64,000 nt of DNA from Tianweitania sp. UT-5YL-CI-8 (GCF_030010215.1 NZ_JASCRR010000006.1:124001-188000), one strand, 5' to 3'; counted from the stretch's first letter, positions 1 to 8,228 are shown. Made by a program: numbers and translations. Notes: generated by a model from the letters alone, not told the origin.

Positions 1-2
1 CT

Positions 3-329
3 GCTGAGAAAGAACGCGCGAAGCAGGCGAGAGCCGACGCCAAGGCCGCGATGGCAATGTGCGACGAAGTTCATGGGATCGCGGATCAAGTGGACTCGCT
101 TCTGAACGAGGTCAAGGAATTGCTAGATCGCCGCGCCTTCCTTGCCAGTCAAGCGAAAGCCCTCGCGGGTGCGCAGTGGCACGCAGGCAACATCCCGTGG
201 CACACACGCACAATCGTCGGGGCTGTCAGCGCTGCCGGACTCGCGACGCATCTTGGCATTGCCCCACGCAACAGCATGCCCCTTGCAGAGAATGACCGTA
301 GGCACGTCACCATTGGGGGCGTCGAATGA
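3..329 (+). CDS. partial hypothetical protein, phage-like operon
   Basis: The frame is open from the left edge (codons from base 3), so the gene probably begins before the window. The first in-frame ATG is at 51 and has no clear ribosome binding site. The visible part starts with an Ala/Lys/Arg/Glu-rich, coiled-coil-like stretch (AEKERAKQARADAKAA), followed by a short helical region and a polar tail. The stop overlaps the next start in an ATGA junction at 326-329, so the two are translationally coupled. No domain was recognised. The tightly overlapped small genes that follow suggest a phage or phage-derived operon. That is inference. Confidence 0.5.
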   Translation, partial: AEKERAKQARADAKAAMAMCDEVHGIADQVDSLLNEVKELLDRRAFLASQAKALAGAQWHAGNIPWHTRTIVGAVSAAGLATHLGIAPRNSMPLAENDRRHVTIGGVE

Positions 330-556
330 AGCTTCTAACCATCAGCGCCGCCATTGACGCGAAACTGCTCGAACTCGCCGAGCTTCTTCAGCAGCGCGAA
401 GCATGCGTTGAGGAAATGCACCGTGACGCGGCGGAAGGTGGCGTGACCGCTGACTTGTCCGCGCTGTCCGAGCAAAGTGGTTTTGACGGCGCGCTGCGTG
501 CGCACGGTTTGAAACTCAGCGATCACGACCGCAGGGTTTTGGGGGTGCGAGAATGA
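326..556 (+). CDS. small hypothetical protein, phage-like operon
   Basis: A 76-residue protein, mostly helical, with a Leu-rich amphipathic N-terminal half (KLLELAELLQQREA) and no membrane segment. It overlaps both neighbours by ATGA junctions (326-329 and 553-556), which supports it being a real gene despite its size. I do not recognise the family. Its position between a coiled-coil fragment and a phage-type protein suggests a prophage accessory or morphogenesis gene; this rests only on context. Confidence 0.45.
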   Translation: MKLLTISAAIDAKLLELAELLQQREACVEEMHRDAAEGGVTADLSALSEQSGFDGALRAHGLKLSDHDRRVLGVRE

Positions 557-939
557 AAAAGCCGCGTTATGTTATTACAAAGCTTCATCTTGACGAAATC
601 AGCGCCGTCGACATGCCTGCACAGGCGCACGCGGTCGTTTCGATAATCAAGCGCGCCGCAGATCACGTCGCGCAGATAGACCCCGCAACACAGCTTGCCG
701 CCGTGCAAGCGTGGGCTGGTGTGAACATCACGAAACAACAGAAGGGCAACACCATGAGCAATGAGCCGCAGACGACTGAAACTTTCATAAAGTCTTTCCG
801 CGAAAAGTACCGCATCGCCGACGATGCGGAGGCGACTCGGCTTGCAATGGCAGAGCCGGATTTCCAGCGTCTGTATGACGCCGAAGAAGCCGAGAAACTT
901 GCCGAACAGCATCGGCGCTTGGGTGTGAGCATGTCCTGA
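553..939 (+). CDS. phage-like protein with a DEISAVDMPAQ motif
   Basis: A 128-residue protein. The N-terminal stretch LHLDEISAVDMPAQ resembles the LxEVSxVDxPAx motif often found in phage prohead proteases and related head proteins, so a capsid-assembly origin is plausible. The rest is helical and acidic. An internal in-frame ATG at 754 is preceded by GAAGGG and would give a separate 61-residue product, reminiscent of nested scaffold genes. The gene is coupled by ATGA to the gene before it and followed by the hairpin at 1003-1040. No full-length protease domain or catalytic residues are visible, so it is either a remnant or a distinct small protein. Confidence 0.45.
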   Translation: MKKPRYVITKLHLDEISAVDMPAQAHAVVSIIKRAADHVAQIDPATQLAAVQAWAGVNITKQQKGNTMSNEPQTTETFIKSFREKYRIADDAEATRLAMAEPDFQRLYDAEEAEKLAEQHRRLGVSMS

Positions 940-1002
940 CGATAGCATCCCCGTACGGTTTCACCCTTTCACGTACGGGAGACCGGTCCAGACGGGCCGG
1001 TA

Positions 1003-1040
1003 CGGCGGGGCGTCTCTGCGCTCACATCGACGCCCCGCCG
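1003..1040 (+). terminator. strong 12-bp hairpin after the phage-like operon
   Basis: CGGCGGGGCGTC (1003-1014) pairs perfectly with GACGCCCCGCCG (1029-1040) around a 14-base loop. A smaller dyad (ACCGG/CCGGT) lies just upstream. There is no T-run, so it is not a canonical Rho-independent terminator. It marks the end of the plus-strand phage-like genes and also lies beyond the 3' end of the converging minus-strand cassette. Confidence 0.5.
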
Positions 1041-1065
1041 CATTTCAAGGGCTTGAAATGTTTGC

Positions 1066-1410
1066 TTAATCAGCAATAAACCAAGTGTAGCCGTGGCCCG
1101 ATTTGTGGCCATAGTATCGCTCACGAAATGCCGCAAGCGCACCTTCATACTGCGAAAGAATTAGAATTGCATCCCCATACTCGGGAAGTGTATCATCATC
1201 GAGAAAATCCAAATAACGTGCCTCAGGCTCTCCATCAATCAGTTCTTTTACATCAGTCAGAATTCGATTTATGAATTTTACCTTGCTTTCGCTGAGCGTA
1301 TCAGTCGGCTTTTTCAAGCCTAAGACCTTCAATTCTTTCACCAGTTGAAAAAATGGATGCGAGAGACCATCGTATTCTTCGGCTTTTTTCCTTGTCGTGT
1401 GGTTTTGCAT
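1066..1410 (-). CDS. small protein, paralogue of its upstream neighbour (nuclease cassette, third gene)
   Basis: A 114-residue soluble protein. Its C-terminal half aligns by eye with the adjacent 123-residue protein: both have a conserved acidic block (FLDDDTLPEYGDA at about 69-81; FFDEDDVPSNSDA in the partner), then a helix with LxxYxxxLxxxR and a short aromatic C-terminal strand (YTWFI / WVYKL). It lies 6 bp downstream of that partner and is the last gene of a three-gene minus-strand operon led by a PD-(D/E)xK-like protein. I do not recognise the family. The pairing suggests a heteromeric partner, regulator or immunity factor; no function is shown. Confidence 0.65.
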   Translation of the reverse strand: MQNHTTRKKAEEYDGLSHPFFQLVKELKVLGLKKPTDTLSESKVKFINRILTDVKELIDGEPEARYLDFLDDDTLPEYGDAILILSQYEGALAAFRERYYGHKSGHGYTWFIAD

Positions 1411-1416
1411 CAGGTT

Positions 1417-1788
1417 TCACTTAATCTTTCTTGGTGGCGATGTTCTAATAAAAACATCGTTACTCAATTTATATACCCAAACTCCGCTTCTCATAACTAT
1501 ATTATCAGCACGATACCTCTCTAACTCTTCCAGATAAAGAGTAAGAACGACCGCCGCATCACTGTTACTAGGAACATCGTCCTCATCGAAAAAATCAAAA
1601 CCATCAATCGGCTTATATTTCTTCTGGAGAATCGCGTTCGCCGTAGTCAGCGCCGAATTCAACATCTTTAATTTGAATATATTAAGTGCATCAACAGACG
1701 ATTTTTTGGATAGAGTTGAAATCTCTCTGTGAAGACCCTCAAGCTTCCCCGTAATCTTCTCTAAATATTCTACCTCTTCACGCTTCAT
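1417..1788 (-). CDS. small protein, paralogue of its downstream neighbour (nuclease cassette, second gene)
   Basis: A 123-residue soluble protein with a helical, probably coiled-coil N-terminal half, then the acidic motif FFDEDDVPSNSDA (about 66-78), a helix (VVLTLYLEELERYRA) and an aromatic strand (GVWVYKL). It ends in a basic tail (PPRKIK). It starts 9 bp after the nuclease-like gene and ends 6 bp before its paralogue, so all three are almost certainly co-transcribed. The DNA is clearly more AT-rich than the neighbouring core genes, consistent with horizontal acquisition. The family was not recognised. Confidence 0.65.
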   Translation of the reverse strand: MKREEVEYLEKITGKLEGLHREISTLSKKSSVDALNIFKLKMLNSALTTANAILQKKYKPIDGFDFFDEDDVPSNSDAAVVLTLYLEELERYRADNIVMRSGVWVYKLSNDVFIRTSPPRKIK

Positions 1789-1797
1789 ATACGTTTC

Positions 1798-3171
1798 CTA
1801 ACTGGGACAAGCCCGCACGAACTCCACATACTTTGCTTTGAGGACATCCAACGGGAGCCTCTGCTTTCCCTCGAAGAGGGCAACCATCTTCGCTAAGTCT
1901 TCATCCAGTAAAGTTAGCACGCACCGCCGTTGCCCTGACCACAAGTCAATTGTGCTTTGCTTCCGAGCTTTAGTGAGGCGATTTCGCGTCACCAGCACCC
2001 CGAATTTCCCGAGACTGTCAGTCATGTATCTGTTTATTTGGTTTATGTGATCGCGACTTATCTCAGCGACATTTTTTATCTCAAACACTATCTGCCGGGC
2101 ATCGTAAAGCTGAAGTAATTCATCAAGGAAGGGGTGCGATCTATTATTATAAAATATTAGGTCACGAATTTGCGATCCACTTTCGGTCCTGCTTTGTGCT
2201 TGTGCAAAATCCAGTTGTGGATAAAGTAACGACGGCAATAATTCACAAACGGCATTTTCATAGTCTCGGTCTGCGTTATCATCCTTCCCCGATTTCAAGT
2301 TCTGGATGAGTTGGAATTTTCGCTTGGCAGAGACAATCGGTATCTGCGAAAATAGCGGATCATTATGGCAGTCGGAAAAAGTCCTTTCCTTCTCCTTTAC
2401 ATACTTTTCAATAACCCCGTAATTATCACGGTTATAGTTCAAGACCTCAACCCTGCCAATATTTTCCGGCTCATGTGAAATTTCGTCTAGTGGACAGTAT
2501 GATTTGAAATAATCATCATAGTTGATCCATGGCGTGAATCTCAGCCACCGCTTCGGAACAAAAATCAACGGCGTCCCGGTTTCGGGATTAAAGGGTAAAT
2601 TTGTCGCATGTCTATCCTCAAAACTATTTGTTCGATAGTTATAGAAGTCATTTATCAGTGTATTTGCTATTGGAATTCCAAGCTCAATACACTGACCGAT
2701 TGTGAAATCTATAAGGAATGATTTGAGGAACGTACAAGCAATATCACTGATGCGGTCTTTCGATATCCCGTCGATGAAAAACTGTATTTCTTCAAAATGC
2801 TGAAAACCGCTCTTCCCGTACTGTGGTATTTTGCGGAATAGGCCTAGGATTTCATCCGCTTTGCCTCTTCCGATCCGCTTACCTTTGCGTGTCGCCGATG
2901 TTCCAAGCCCCACTTCCTCACATTCCGAAGCGCGAACAAGCATGTCTACGGCGAGTTCAGTCTCTCCTTTCTGGTACAAATATCCTAAATGATTGAACGC
3001 ATTTACGATGCCTGTGTGTGACAGTTGATCCTGCTGCGAAGGCGAGGCCCATAGTAAGAATGGATCAACGTAGAGTGGAATATCTTCTTGGAAATGCGGA
3101 ATAGCAAACGACAACTCTGATTGCGTTTTCAAAACTCCGTGGAAGTCAGTAAGCCGGGGTGAAATTAGCAC
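1798..3171 (-). CDS. PD-(D/E)xK nuclease-like protein, candidate defence effector
   Basis: A 457-residue protein with no membrane segment. The last third carries what looks like a restriction-endonuclease fold: E305 in a helix (YENAVCELL), then D337 (IRDLIFY), E364-x-K366 in a strand (IVFEIKN), and Q378 in the following helix (HINQINRYM). This E-D-ExK-Q order is the classical PD-(D/E)xK layout, and the tail (FGVLVTRNRL) resembles Mrr/Shedu-type nucleases. The N-terminal 300 residues are unrecognised and may sense or bind a target. It leads an AT-rich three-gene operon with two small paralogous proteins, next to phage-like genes. Nuclease activity is inferred from motifs; a role in phage defence is inferred from context. 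Confidence 0.7.
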   Translation of the reverse strand: MLISPRLTDFHGVLKTQSELSFAIPHFQEDIPLYVDPFLLWASPSQQDQLSHTGIVNAFNHLGYLYQKGETELAVDMLVRASECEEVGLGTSATRKGKRIGRGKADEILGLFRKIPQYGKSGFQHFEEIQFFIDGISKDRISDIACTFLKSFLIDFTIGQCIELGIPIANTLINDFYNYRTNSFEDRHATNLPFNPETGTPLIFVPKRWLRFTPWINYDDYFKSYCPLDEISHEPENIGRVEVLNYNRDNYGVIEKYVKEKERTFSDCHNDPLFSQIPIVSAKRKFQLIQNLKSGKDDNADRDYENAVCELLPSLLYPQLDFAQAQSRTESGSQIRDLIFYNNRSHPFLDELLQLYDARQIVFEIKNVAEISRDHINQINRYMTDSLGKFGVLVTRNRLTKARKQSTIDLWSGQRRCVLTLLDEDLAKMVALFEGKQRLPLDVLKAKYVEFVRACPS

Positions 3172-3494
3172 GGGCCGTCTCTCAGTCGAGGTTCAATCAA
3201 CCGGGTAAGACCTAATGAAGACATTTGCAAATCAATAGCCTGCTGTCCACAGATCGGACAAACCTGTGAATAGGGTCCGTGAAATGCACTCGTGAAAATC
3301 TTTTACGAAATTCACGCCGTACGATTTTCATATTTGACGGTTATCCGACGTGATCCGCAAACCCTATCAAAATAAAGGTTGACGAAGCCTTTCCGAGGAT
3401 TTGCAGGACGGTCAGGCCATCGAAGGCTTGACGATCGTCGATCCTTTCGCCCATAGCCCTGAGCAAATTCTCCGTTTCCGGTAAGGTTATCATC
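3172..3494. other. intergenic region between the nuclease cassette and ychF
   Basis: A 323-bp region with no convincing gene. It must hold the divergent promoters of the minus-strand cassette and ychF. The part next to the cassette is AT-rich and the composition returns to the core type towards ychF, so the edge of the foreign segment probably lies here. I saw no tRNA gene, integrase or clear attachment repeat. A weak 6-bp dyad (CGTGAA/TTCACG, 3291-3316) is the only structure noticed. Confidence 0.4.
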
Positions 3495-4598
3495 ATGGGT
3501 TTCAAATGCGGCATCGTCGGCTTGCCCAATGTCGGCAAGTCCACGCTCTTCAACGCGCTGACGCGCACCGCCGCCGCGCAGGCCGCAAACTATCCGTTCT
3601 GCACCATCGAACCGAACACCGGTGAGGTTGCTGTTCCCGATCCGCGCTTGCAGAAGCTCGCTACCATCGCCAAGTCCAAGGAGATCGTGCCCACCCGCAT
3701 CTCCTTCGTCGACATCGCCGGCCTGGTACGCGGCGCCTCCAAGGGTGAAGGGCTGGGCAACCAGTTCCTCGCCAATATCCGCGAGGTCGATGCCATCGTG
3801 CATGTGCTGCGCTGCTTCGAGGATGACGACATCACCCATGTCGAAGGCCGTATCGACCCCGTCGCCGACGCCGAGACCGTCGAAACCGAGCTGATGCTCG
3901 CCGACCTCGACAGCCTCGAGCGCCGCATCGTGCAGTTCCGCAAGCGGGCTGCCAGCAAGGACAAGGAAGCCACCACGATCCTTCCTATCATGGAGCAGGC
4001 GCTGACGCTCCTGCAGGACGGCAAACCGGTCCGGCTGCTGCTCAACGGCATTGCGCCGGAGGATCTCGCAATCCTCCAGGGCCTGAACCTTTTGACCTCC
4101 CATCCCGTGCTCTATGTCTGCAACGTCTCCGAAGCCGAGGCTGCGACCGGCAACGCGCATACGGCGGCCGTCGAAAGAATGGCCACCGCCCAGGGTGCGA
4201 AGACCGTCATCATCTCCGCCGCCATCGAGGCGGAAGTGGCCCAGCTTCCCGACGAGGAAGCCAAGGAGTTCCTGGCCGATCTGGGTCTTGAAGAGCCGGG
4301 TCTCGACAAGCTGATCCGCGCCGGATACGAGCTTTTGCACCTCATCACCTATTTCACCGTCGGCCCGAAGGAAACACGGGCCTGGACCGTCCACAAGGGC
4401 GCCAAGGCGCCGCAGGCTGCCGGCGTCATCCACACCGACTTCGAGCGCGGCTTCATTCGGGCCCAGACCATCGCCTATACCGATTTCATCACGCTGGGCG
4501 GCGAAGTCCCCGCCAAGGAAGCCGGCAAGGCGCGCGACGAAGGCAAGGAATATGTCGTGCAGGACGGCGACGTCATGCTGTTCAAGTTCAACACCTGA
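3495..4598 (+). CDS. ychF: redox-regulated ribosome-binding ATPase YchF (Obg family)
   Basis: A 367-residue protein of the usual YchF/OLA1 length. The N-terminal G domain has the P-loop GLPNVGKST (about 8-16), a DIAGLVRGASKGEGLGN switch segment (about 70-85), and in place of the GTP-specifying NKxD the sequence NVSE (about 205), which fits the ATP preference of this family. The C-terminal TGS domain ends in the conserved VQDGDVMLFKFNT. YchF binds ribosomes and is linked to translation and stress responses. It is a universal housekeeping gene and marks the return to core chromosome after the accessory block. Confidence 0.95.
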   Translation: MGFKCGIVGLPNVGKSTLFNALTRTAAAQAANYPFCTIEPNTGEVAVPDPRLQKLATIAKSKEIVPTRISFVDIAGLVRGASKGEGLGNQFLANIREVDAIVHVLRCFEDDDITHVEGRIDPVADAETVETELMLADLDSLERRIVQFRKRAASKDKEATTILPIMEQALTLLQDGKPVRLLLNGIAPEDLAILQGLNLLTSHPVLYVCNVSEAEAATGNAHTAAVERMATAQGAKTVIISAAIEAEVAQLPDEEAKEFLADLGLEEPGLDKLIRAGYELLHLITYFTVGPKETRAWTVHKGAKAPQAAGVIHTDFERGFIRAQTIAYTDFITLGGEVPAKEAGKARDEGKEYVVQDGDVMLFKFNT

Positions 4599-4786
4599 TC
4601 GTCGGCTAAGCGCCTGGGGCGGTTGGGTCATGCGCGCGGCATTCTCGCGCTTGACTGCCCTTGCGGGCAGGTCTAAGGGCCGTCTGCACCTGACCCGATC
4701 GGGCTCAAGCCCGAGCGGTCCCGCGCACTCCGGACCGGTGCGTCGCCCGACGCATCTTCATGGCACCGAGCAAGGGAGACCCAACG

Positions 4787-5761
4787 GTGATCAAGGCATT
4801 CGTCGTGGAAAGCGGTCGTCTGCGTCTCGTGGACGATCTCGAAGCCCACAAGGCCGATATCGCCTGGGCAGACCTCCACGAGCCCACCAGGGAAGAAGTC
4901 GTCGCCATCCAGACCTGGCTGGGCATCGAACTGCCGAGCCGCGACGAGATGGAAGAGATCGAGATATCGAGCCGCCTCTATGTCGAGGACGGCGCGTATT
5001 TCATGACTGCGACCGTGCCCGCCAAGACAGAGGTGAACGAGGACCCCATCATGGCGCCGGTGACCTTCGTGCTGGTGGGCAGCAGGCTCGTCACCGTGCG
5101 CTATCATGACCCCCGCGCCTTCCGCATGTTTCCCCAGCGCGCGGAGAAGGCGGATACCGGCTGCACGACCGGCGATACGATTTTGATCGGCCTGCTCGAA
5201 GCGCTCGTCGACCGCATCGCCGATATTCTGGAACGCGCCGCTCGCGACATCGAGGCGCTTTCGCGCGAGATTTTCCAAACCGGAAACCGTAAGACTGGCA
5301 GCGGGCGGGACTTTCAATCCCTGCTGACCCAGATCGGCCGCAAGGAGGACCTTGCATCGAACATCCGCGACAGCCTGACATCGCTGCAGCGCCTGTCCGG
5401 CTTTCTTGCCCATGCCGCAACCACCGCCAAGATGAGCAAGGATGTGCGCGCCCGCGTCAAGACCCTGTCGCGCGACGTCCTGTCGATTGCAGACCACACC
5501 ACCTTCCTGTCGCAGAAGGTCAACTTCCTGCTCGACGCAACGCTGGGCATGATCAGCATCGAGCAGAACGCCATCATCAAGATCTTCTCGGTCGCCGCGG
5601 TGATCTTCCTGCCGCCCACGCTCGTCGCCTCGATCTACGGCATGAATTTCGACATCATGCCCGAACTCAACTGGGAATATGGCTATCCGTTCGGTATCGG
5701 CCTGATGATCGTTTCGGCAATCCTACCCTATCTCTACTTCCGCCGTCGTGGCTGGCTATAG
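4787..5761 (+). CDS. corA: CorA-type magnesium/divalent metal channel
   Basis: A 324-residue inner-membrane protein. The large cytoplasmic N-terminal domain is acidic with long helices. Two C-terminal transmembrane segments follow, the first ending in the signature YGMN at about 284-287; the C-terminal end is basic (YFRRRGWL). CorA proteins are pentameric Mg2+ channels that also pass Co2+ and Ni2+. I chose GTG at 4787 because AAGGGAG sits about 8 bases upstream; an in-frame ATG at 4760 lacks such a site. It stands alone, 9 bp before the MaoC pair. A role as a zinc exporter (ZntB-like) cannot be excluded by sequence alone. Confidence 0.88.
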   Translation: MIKAFVVESGRLRLVDDLEAHKADIAWADLHEPTREEVVAIQTWLGIELPSRDEMEEIEISSRLYVEDGAYFMTATVPAKTEVNEDPIMAPVTFVLVGSRLVTVRYHDPRAFRMFPQRAEKADTGCTTGDTILIGLLEALVDRIADILERAARDIEALSREIFQTGNRKTGSGRDFQSLLTQIGRKEDLASNIRDSLTSLQRLSGFLAHAATTAKMSKDVRARVKTLSRDVLSIADHTTFLSQKVNFLLDATLGMISIEQNAIIKIFSVAAVIFLPPTLVASIYGMNFDIMPELNWEYGYPFGIGLMIVSAILPYLYFRRRGWL

Positions 5762-5770
5762 GATTTCAAG

Positions 5771-6232
5771 ATGAGCGACAAGAAATGGGCCTATGAGGAT
5801 TTCGAAGAGAGCGGCGTCATCCCCCTCGGAGAAAAGATCGTCACCGCTGAGGAGATCGTCGAATTCGCCAGCGAGTTCGACGCCCAGCCCATGCATCTGG
5901 ACGAGGCGGCCGGCAAAGCGAGTCTGCTGGGCGGTCTCGGCGCGTCCGGTTGGCACAACTGCGCCATGTATATGCGCATGTTCTGCGATGGCATCCTGCT
6001 CGATTCGACGTCGCAAGGCGCTCCCGGCATCGACTTCGTCAATTGGAGACGTCCCGTCCTCGCAGGCGACCGGCTGACCGCGACGAGCAAGGTTTTGAGC
6101 AAGCGCGAATCGAAATCGCGCCCGGGACTCGGCCTCGTCACCTTCCGCTCGGAGATGACCAACCAGAAGGGCGAAATCGTCTTCGAGCTTCAGAATACCT
6201 GCATGTTCCTGTCACGCGGAGGTCAGGCATGA
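5771..6232 (+). CDS. MaoC-type hot-dog dehydratase, first of a pair
   Basis: A 153-residue single hot-dog protein of the MaoC/(R)-specific enoyl-CoA hydratase superfamily. It shows the family pattern FxxEFDAQPMHLDEAAGKAS, corresponding to the D-x(4)-H catalytic dyad, followed by GWHNCAMYMRM. Such enzymes hydrate enoyl-CoA thioesters. It overlaps the next gene, also MaoC-like, by ATGA at 6229-6232, so the two probably form a heteromer resembling a double hot-dog enzyme. The CoA substrate cannot be told from the sequence. Confidence 0.82.
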   Translation: MSDKKWAYEDFEESGVIPLGEKIVTAEEIVEFASEFDAQPMHLDEAAGKASLLGGLGASGWHNCAMYMRMFCDGILLDSTSQGAPGIDFVNWRRPVLAGDRLTATSKVLSKRESKSRPGLGLVTFRSEMTNQKGEIVFELQNTCMFLSRGGQA

Positions 6233-6687
6233 CGCTCGACGATTTCCTGGAAGTTGGCGTTACCGTCACGCTCGGCAGCCACCGTTTCGACGCCGAAGGG
6301 ATCAAGACGTTCGCGCGGAAATACGATCCGCAACCCTTTCACATCGATGAGGAGCTCGCCAAGAACAGCGTCTTTGGCAGCCTGTGCGCGTCGGGCTGGC
6401 ACACCGCTGCGACGTGGATGAAATACAATCTGACCAATCGTGGCCCGGCCTGGACAGGCCAAGGTCCAGCGCCAGAGTTTGGACCCTCGCCCGGCTTCCG
6501 CAATCTCAAATGGCCCAAACCTGTCTATGCTGGCGAGACCGTCACCTTCACCCGGCTGGTGACCGACCATCGCGCACTGGCGTCCCGCCCCGGCTGGCGC
6601 CTGCTCAACACCCGCAATGGCGGCTACGACAGCACCGGTGACGCCGTCCTGCAGTTCGACAGCCCAGTACTCATCAAGGTCGCCTGA
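6229..6687 (+). CDS. MaoC-type hot-dog dehydratase, second of a pair
   Basis: A 152-residue single hot-dog protein with the same motif as its partner (FARKYDPQPFHIDEELAKNS, then GWHTAATWMKY). The start is the ATG at 6229, which overlaps the previous stop and has GGAGG at 6218-6222; a longer in-frame reading from 5950 is only a shadow of the upstream gene. Translational coupling suggests equimolar synthesis with its neighbour. The cellular pathway, such as fatty acid or polyhydroxyalkanoate metabolism, is not determined by context. Confidence 0.82.
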   Translation: MTLDDFLEVGVTVTLGSHRFDAEGIKTFARKYDPQPFHIDEELAKNSVFGSLCASGWHTAATWMKYNLTNRGPAWTGQGPAPEFGPSPGFRNLKWPKPVYAGETVTFTRLVTDHRALASRPGWRLLNTRNGGYDSTGDAVLQFDSPVLIKVA

Positions 6688-6693
6688 CGGACC

Positions 6694-7239
6694 TCAGTGC
6701 CCCTCGAAGGCGACAAGCGTCCTGACTTCGACGCCGAGCGCTTCCAGCTTGGCGCGTCCGCCGAGATCCGGCAGGTCGATGACGAAGCAGGCGGCGGCGA
6801 TATCCGCTCCCATCTGCTTCAGCAGCTTCACCGCTCCCTCGGCGGTGCCGCCCGTGGCGATCAGGTCGTCCACCAGCAATACCCGCTCGCCGGGCTCGAG
6901 CGCATCCTTGTGCATCTCCATCTCGTCGACGCCATATTCGAGGCTGTAGGCTACGCGCACTGTCTCATGCGGCAGCTTGCCTTTCTTGCGGATCGGCACG
7001 AAGCCGGCAGACAGCTGATGTGCGATTGCCCCGCCGAGGATGAAGCCCCGCGCCTCGATGCCGGCGATCTTGTCGATCTTTGTGCCGGCGAACGGATGCA
7101 CGAGCTCGTCCACCGCGCGGCGGAAGGCTCGCGCATCGCCCAGAAGCGTGGTGATGTCGCGGAACAGGATGCCCGGCTTGGGATAGTCCGGAATGGTCCT
7201 GATCGACGCCAGAAGCGTCTGTTCGAGCAATGACGTCAT
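6694..7239 (-). CDS. apt: adenine phosphoribosyltransferase
   Basis: A 181-residue protein of standard Apt length. The PRPP-binding motif [14 protein letters not shown] is at about 120-133, preceded by the flexible-loop region [11 protein letters not shown] and [14 protein letters not shown]. The enzyme salvages adenine to AMP using PRPP. AAGGAG lies upstream of the ATG. It follows the petABC operon on the same strand, with a Rho-independent terminator (7285-7311) between them, so it is probably transcribed separately. Confidence 0.95.
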   Translation of the reverse strand: MTSLLEQTLLASIRTIPDYPKPGILFRDITTLLGDARAFRRAVDELVHPFAGTKIDKIAGIEARGFILGGAIAHQLSAGFVPIRKKGKLPHETVRVAYSLEYGVDEMEMHKDALEPGERVLLVDDLIATGGTAEGAVKLLKQMGADIAAACFVIDLPDLGGRAKLEALGVEVRTLVAFEGH

Positions 7240-7284
7240 AGGAAAGCAGCTCCTTACCCCACCCGTTCTTGCGCATTGCAGCGC

Positions 7285-7311
7285 AAAAGAAAAGGGCGCC
7301 CGCAGGCGCCC
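7285..7311 (-). terminator. Rho-independent terminator after petC
   Basis: Read on the minus strand, GGGCGCC and GGCGCCC pair across a 4-base loop and are followed by TTTTCTTTT (plus-strand 7285-7293). It lies 22 bp past the petC stop, where the fbc operon should end. Confidence 0.85.
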
Positions 7312-7333
7312 TCGATCACGATAGACGAATACC

Positions 7334-8197
7334 TCAGTGAGCGTTCGCCCAGACCTTGCGCTTGGTCAGGTAGACGAGACCGGAGAACAGGATCAGGAAG
7401 ATCATCACGCCGAAACCGGTCTGCTTGCGGTCTACCAGATGCGGCTCAGCCACCATCATCAGGAAGGCCGACACATCGCGCGAATACTGGTCGACGGTCT
7501 CAGGCGAGCCGTCCTCGTAGGTCACCTGACCATCGGACAGCGGCTTGGCCATGGCCAGCGACTTGCCGCCGATGAAATACGGATTGTAGTGCGTACCCTC
7601 GGCGATCTCCATGCCTTCCGGCGGCTGCTCGTCATAGCCGGTCAGGAGAGCGTGGATGTAATCCGGGCCGTTCTCCGCATACTGCGTGAAGATGTCGAAG
7701 ACGAATGTCGGAAAGCCGCGCTCGACACCGCGCGCCTTGGCGATCAACGAGAAGTCGGGCGGCGCGGCACCGTTGTTGGCGGCAGCGGCTGCTGCCGAAT
7801 TGGGGAAAGGCGACGGGAAATGATCATTGGCGACCGCCGGACGGTCGAACATCTCGCCATCGGCATTGGGGCCGTCCTGGACCTGATATTCGGCGGCCAG
7901 CGACTTTATCTGCGCCTCGTTGTAGCCAGCGCCTTCCAGGGTCCGGAAGGTCACCAGGTTCATCGAATGGCAGGCCGAGCACACTTCCTTGTAGACCTTG
8001 AAGCCGCGCTGCAGCTGGGCCTTGTCGTAGGTGCCGAACGGTCCGGCGAACGACCAGTCCATTTCCTCGGGCTTGTGGATCGGGAAGTGGGTCGGTTCGG
8101 CCGGGTTGTGCCCGGCTTCCTCGGCGGCGAAGGCAACGCCGGCATATCCTGTCATCAGGACGCCGAGCACCACCAGTCCGTTGAGAATCTTTTTCAT
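7334..8197 (-). CDS. petC: cytochrome c1 of the bc1 complex
   Basis: A 287-residue protein with a signal peptide ([20 protein letters not shown], cleaved near AFA-AEE). The covalent haem site CSACH is at about 65-69, and a C-terminal membrane anchor ([22 protein letters not shown]) follows. It carries electrons from the Rieske protein to soluble or membrane cytochrome c. The gene is the last of petABC and ends at a clear terminator. Some alphaproteobacteria make a fused cytochrome b/c1 precursor; here the b and c1 genes are separate. Confidence 0.94.
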   Translation of the reverse strand: MKKILNGLVVLGVLMTGYAGVAFAAEEAGHNPAEPTHFPIHKPEEMDWSFAGPFGTYDKAQLQRGFKVYKEVCSACHSMNLVTFRTLEGAGYNEAQIKSLAAEYQVQDGPNADGEMFDRPAVANDHFPSPFPNSAAAAAANNGAAPPDFSLIAKARGVERGFPTFVFDIFTQYAENGPDYIHALLTGYDEQPPEGMEIAEGTHYNPYFIGGKSLAMAKPLSDGQVTYEDGSPETVDQYSRDVSAFLMMVAEPHLVDRKQTGFGVMIFLILFSGLVYLTKRKVWANAH

Positions 8198-8228
8198 TAC
8201 AAAATCCCTCTCAAGATTCTCTCGTCGC

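Noticed and set aside
3291-3316. 6-bp dyad CGTGAA/TTCACG upstream of ychF
   Set aside because: Too short to distinguish from chance.
3312-4631. 439-residue minus-strand frame opposite ychF
   Set aside because: Shadow of the well-supported ychF gene in GC-rich DNA.
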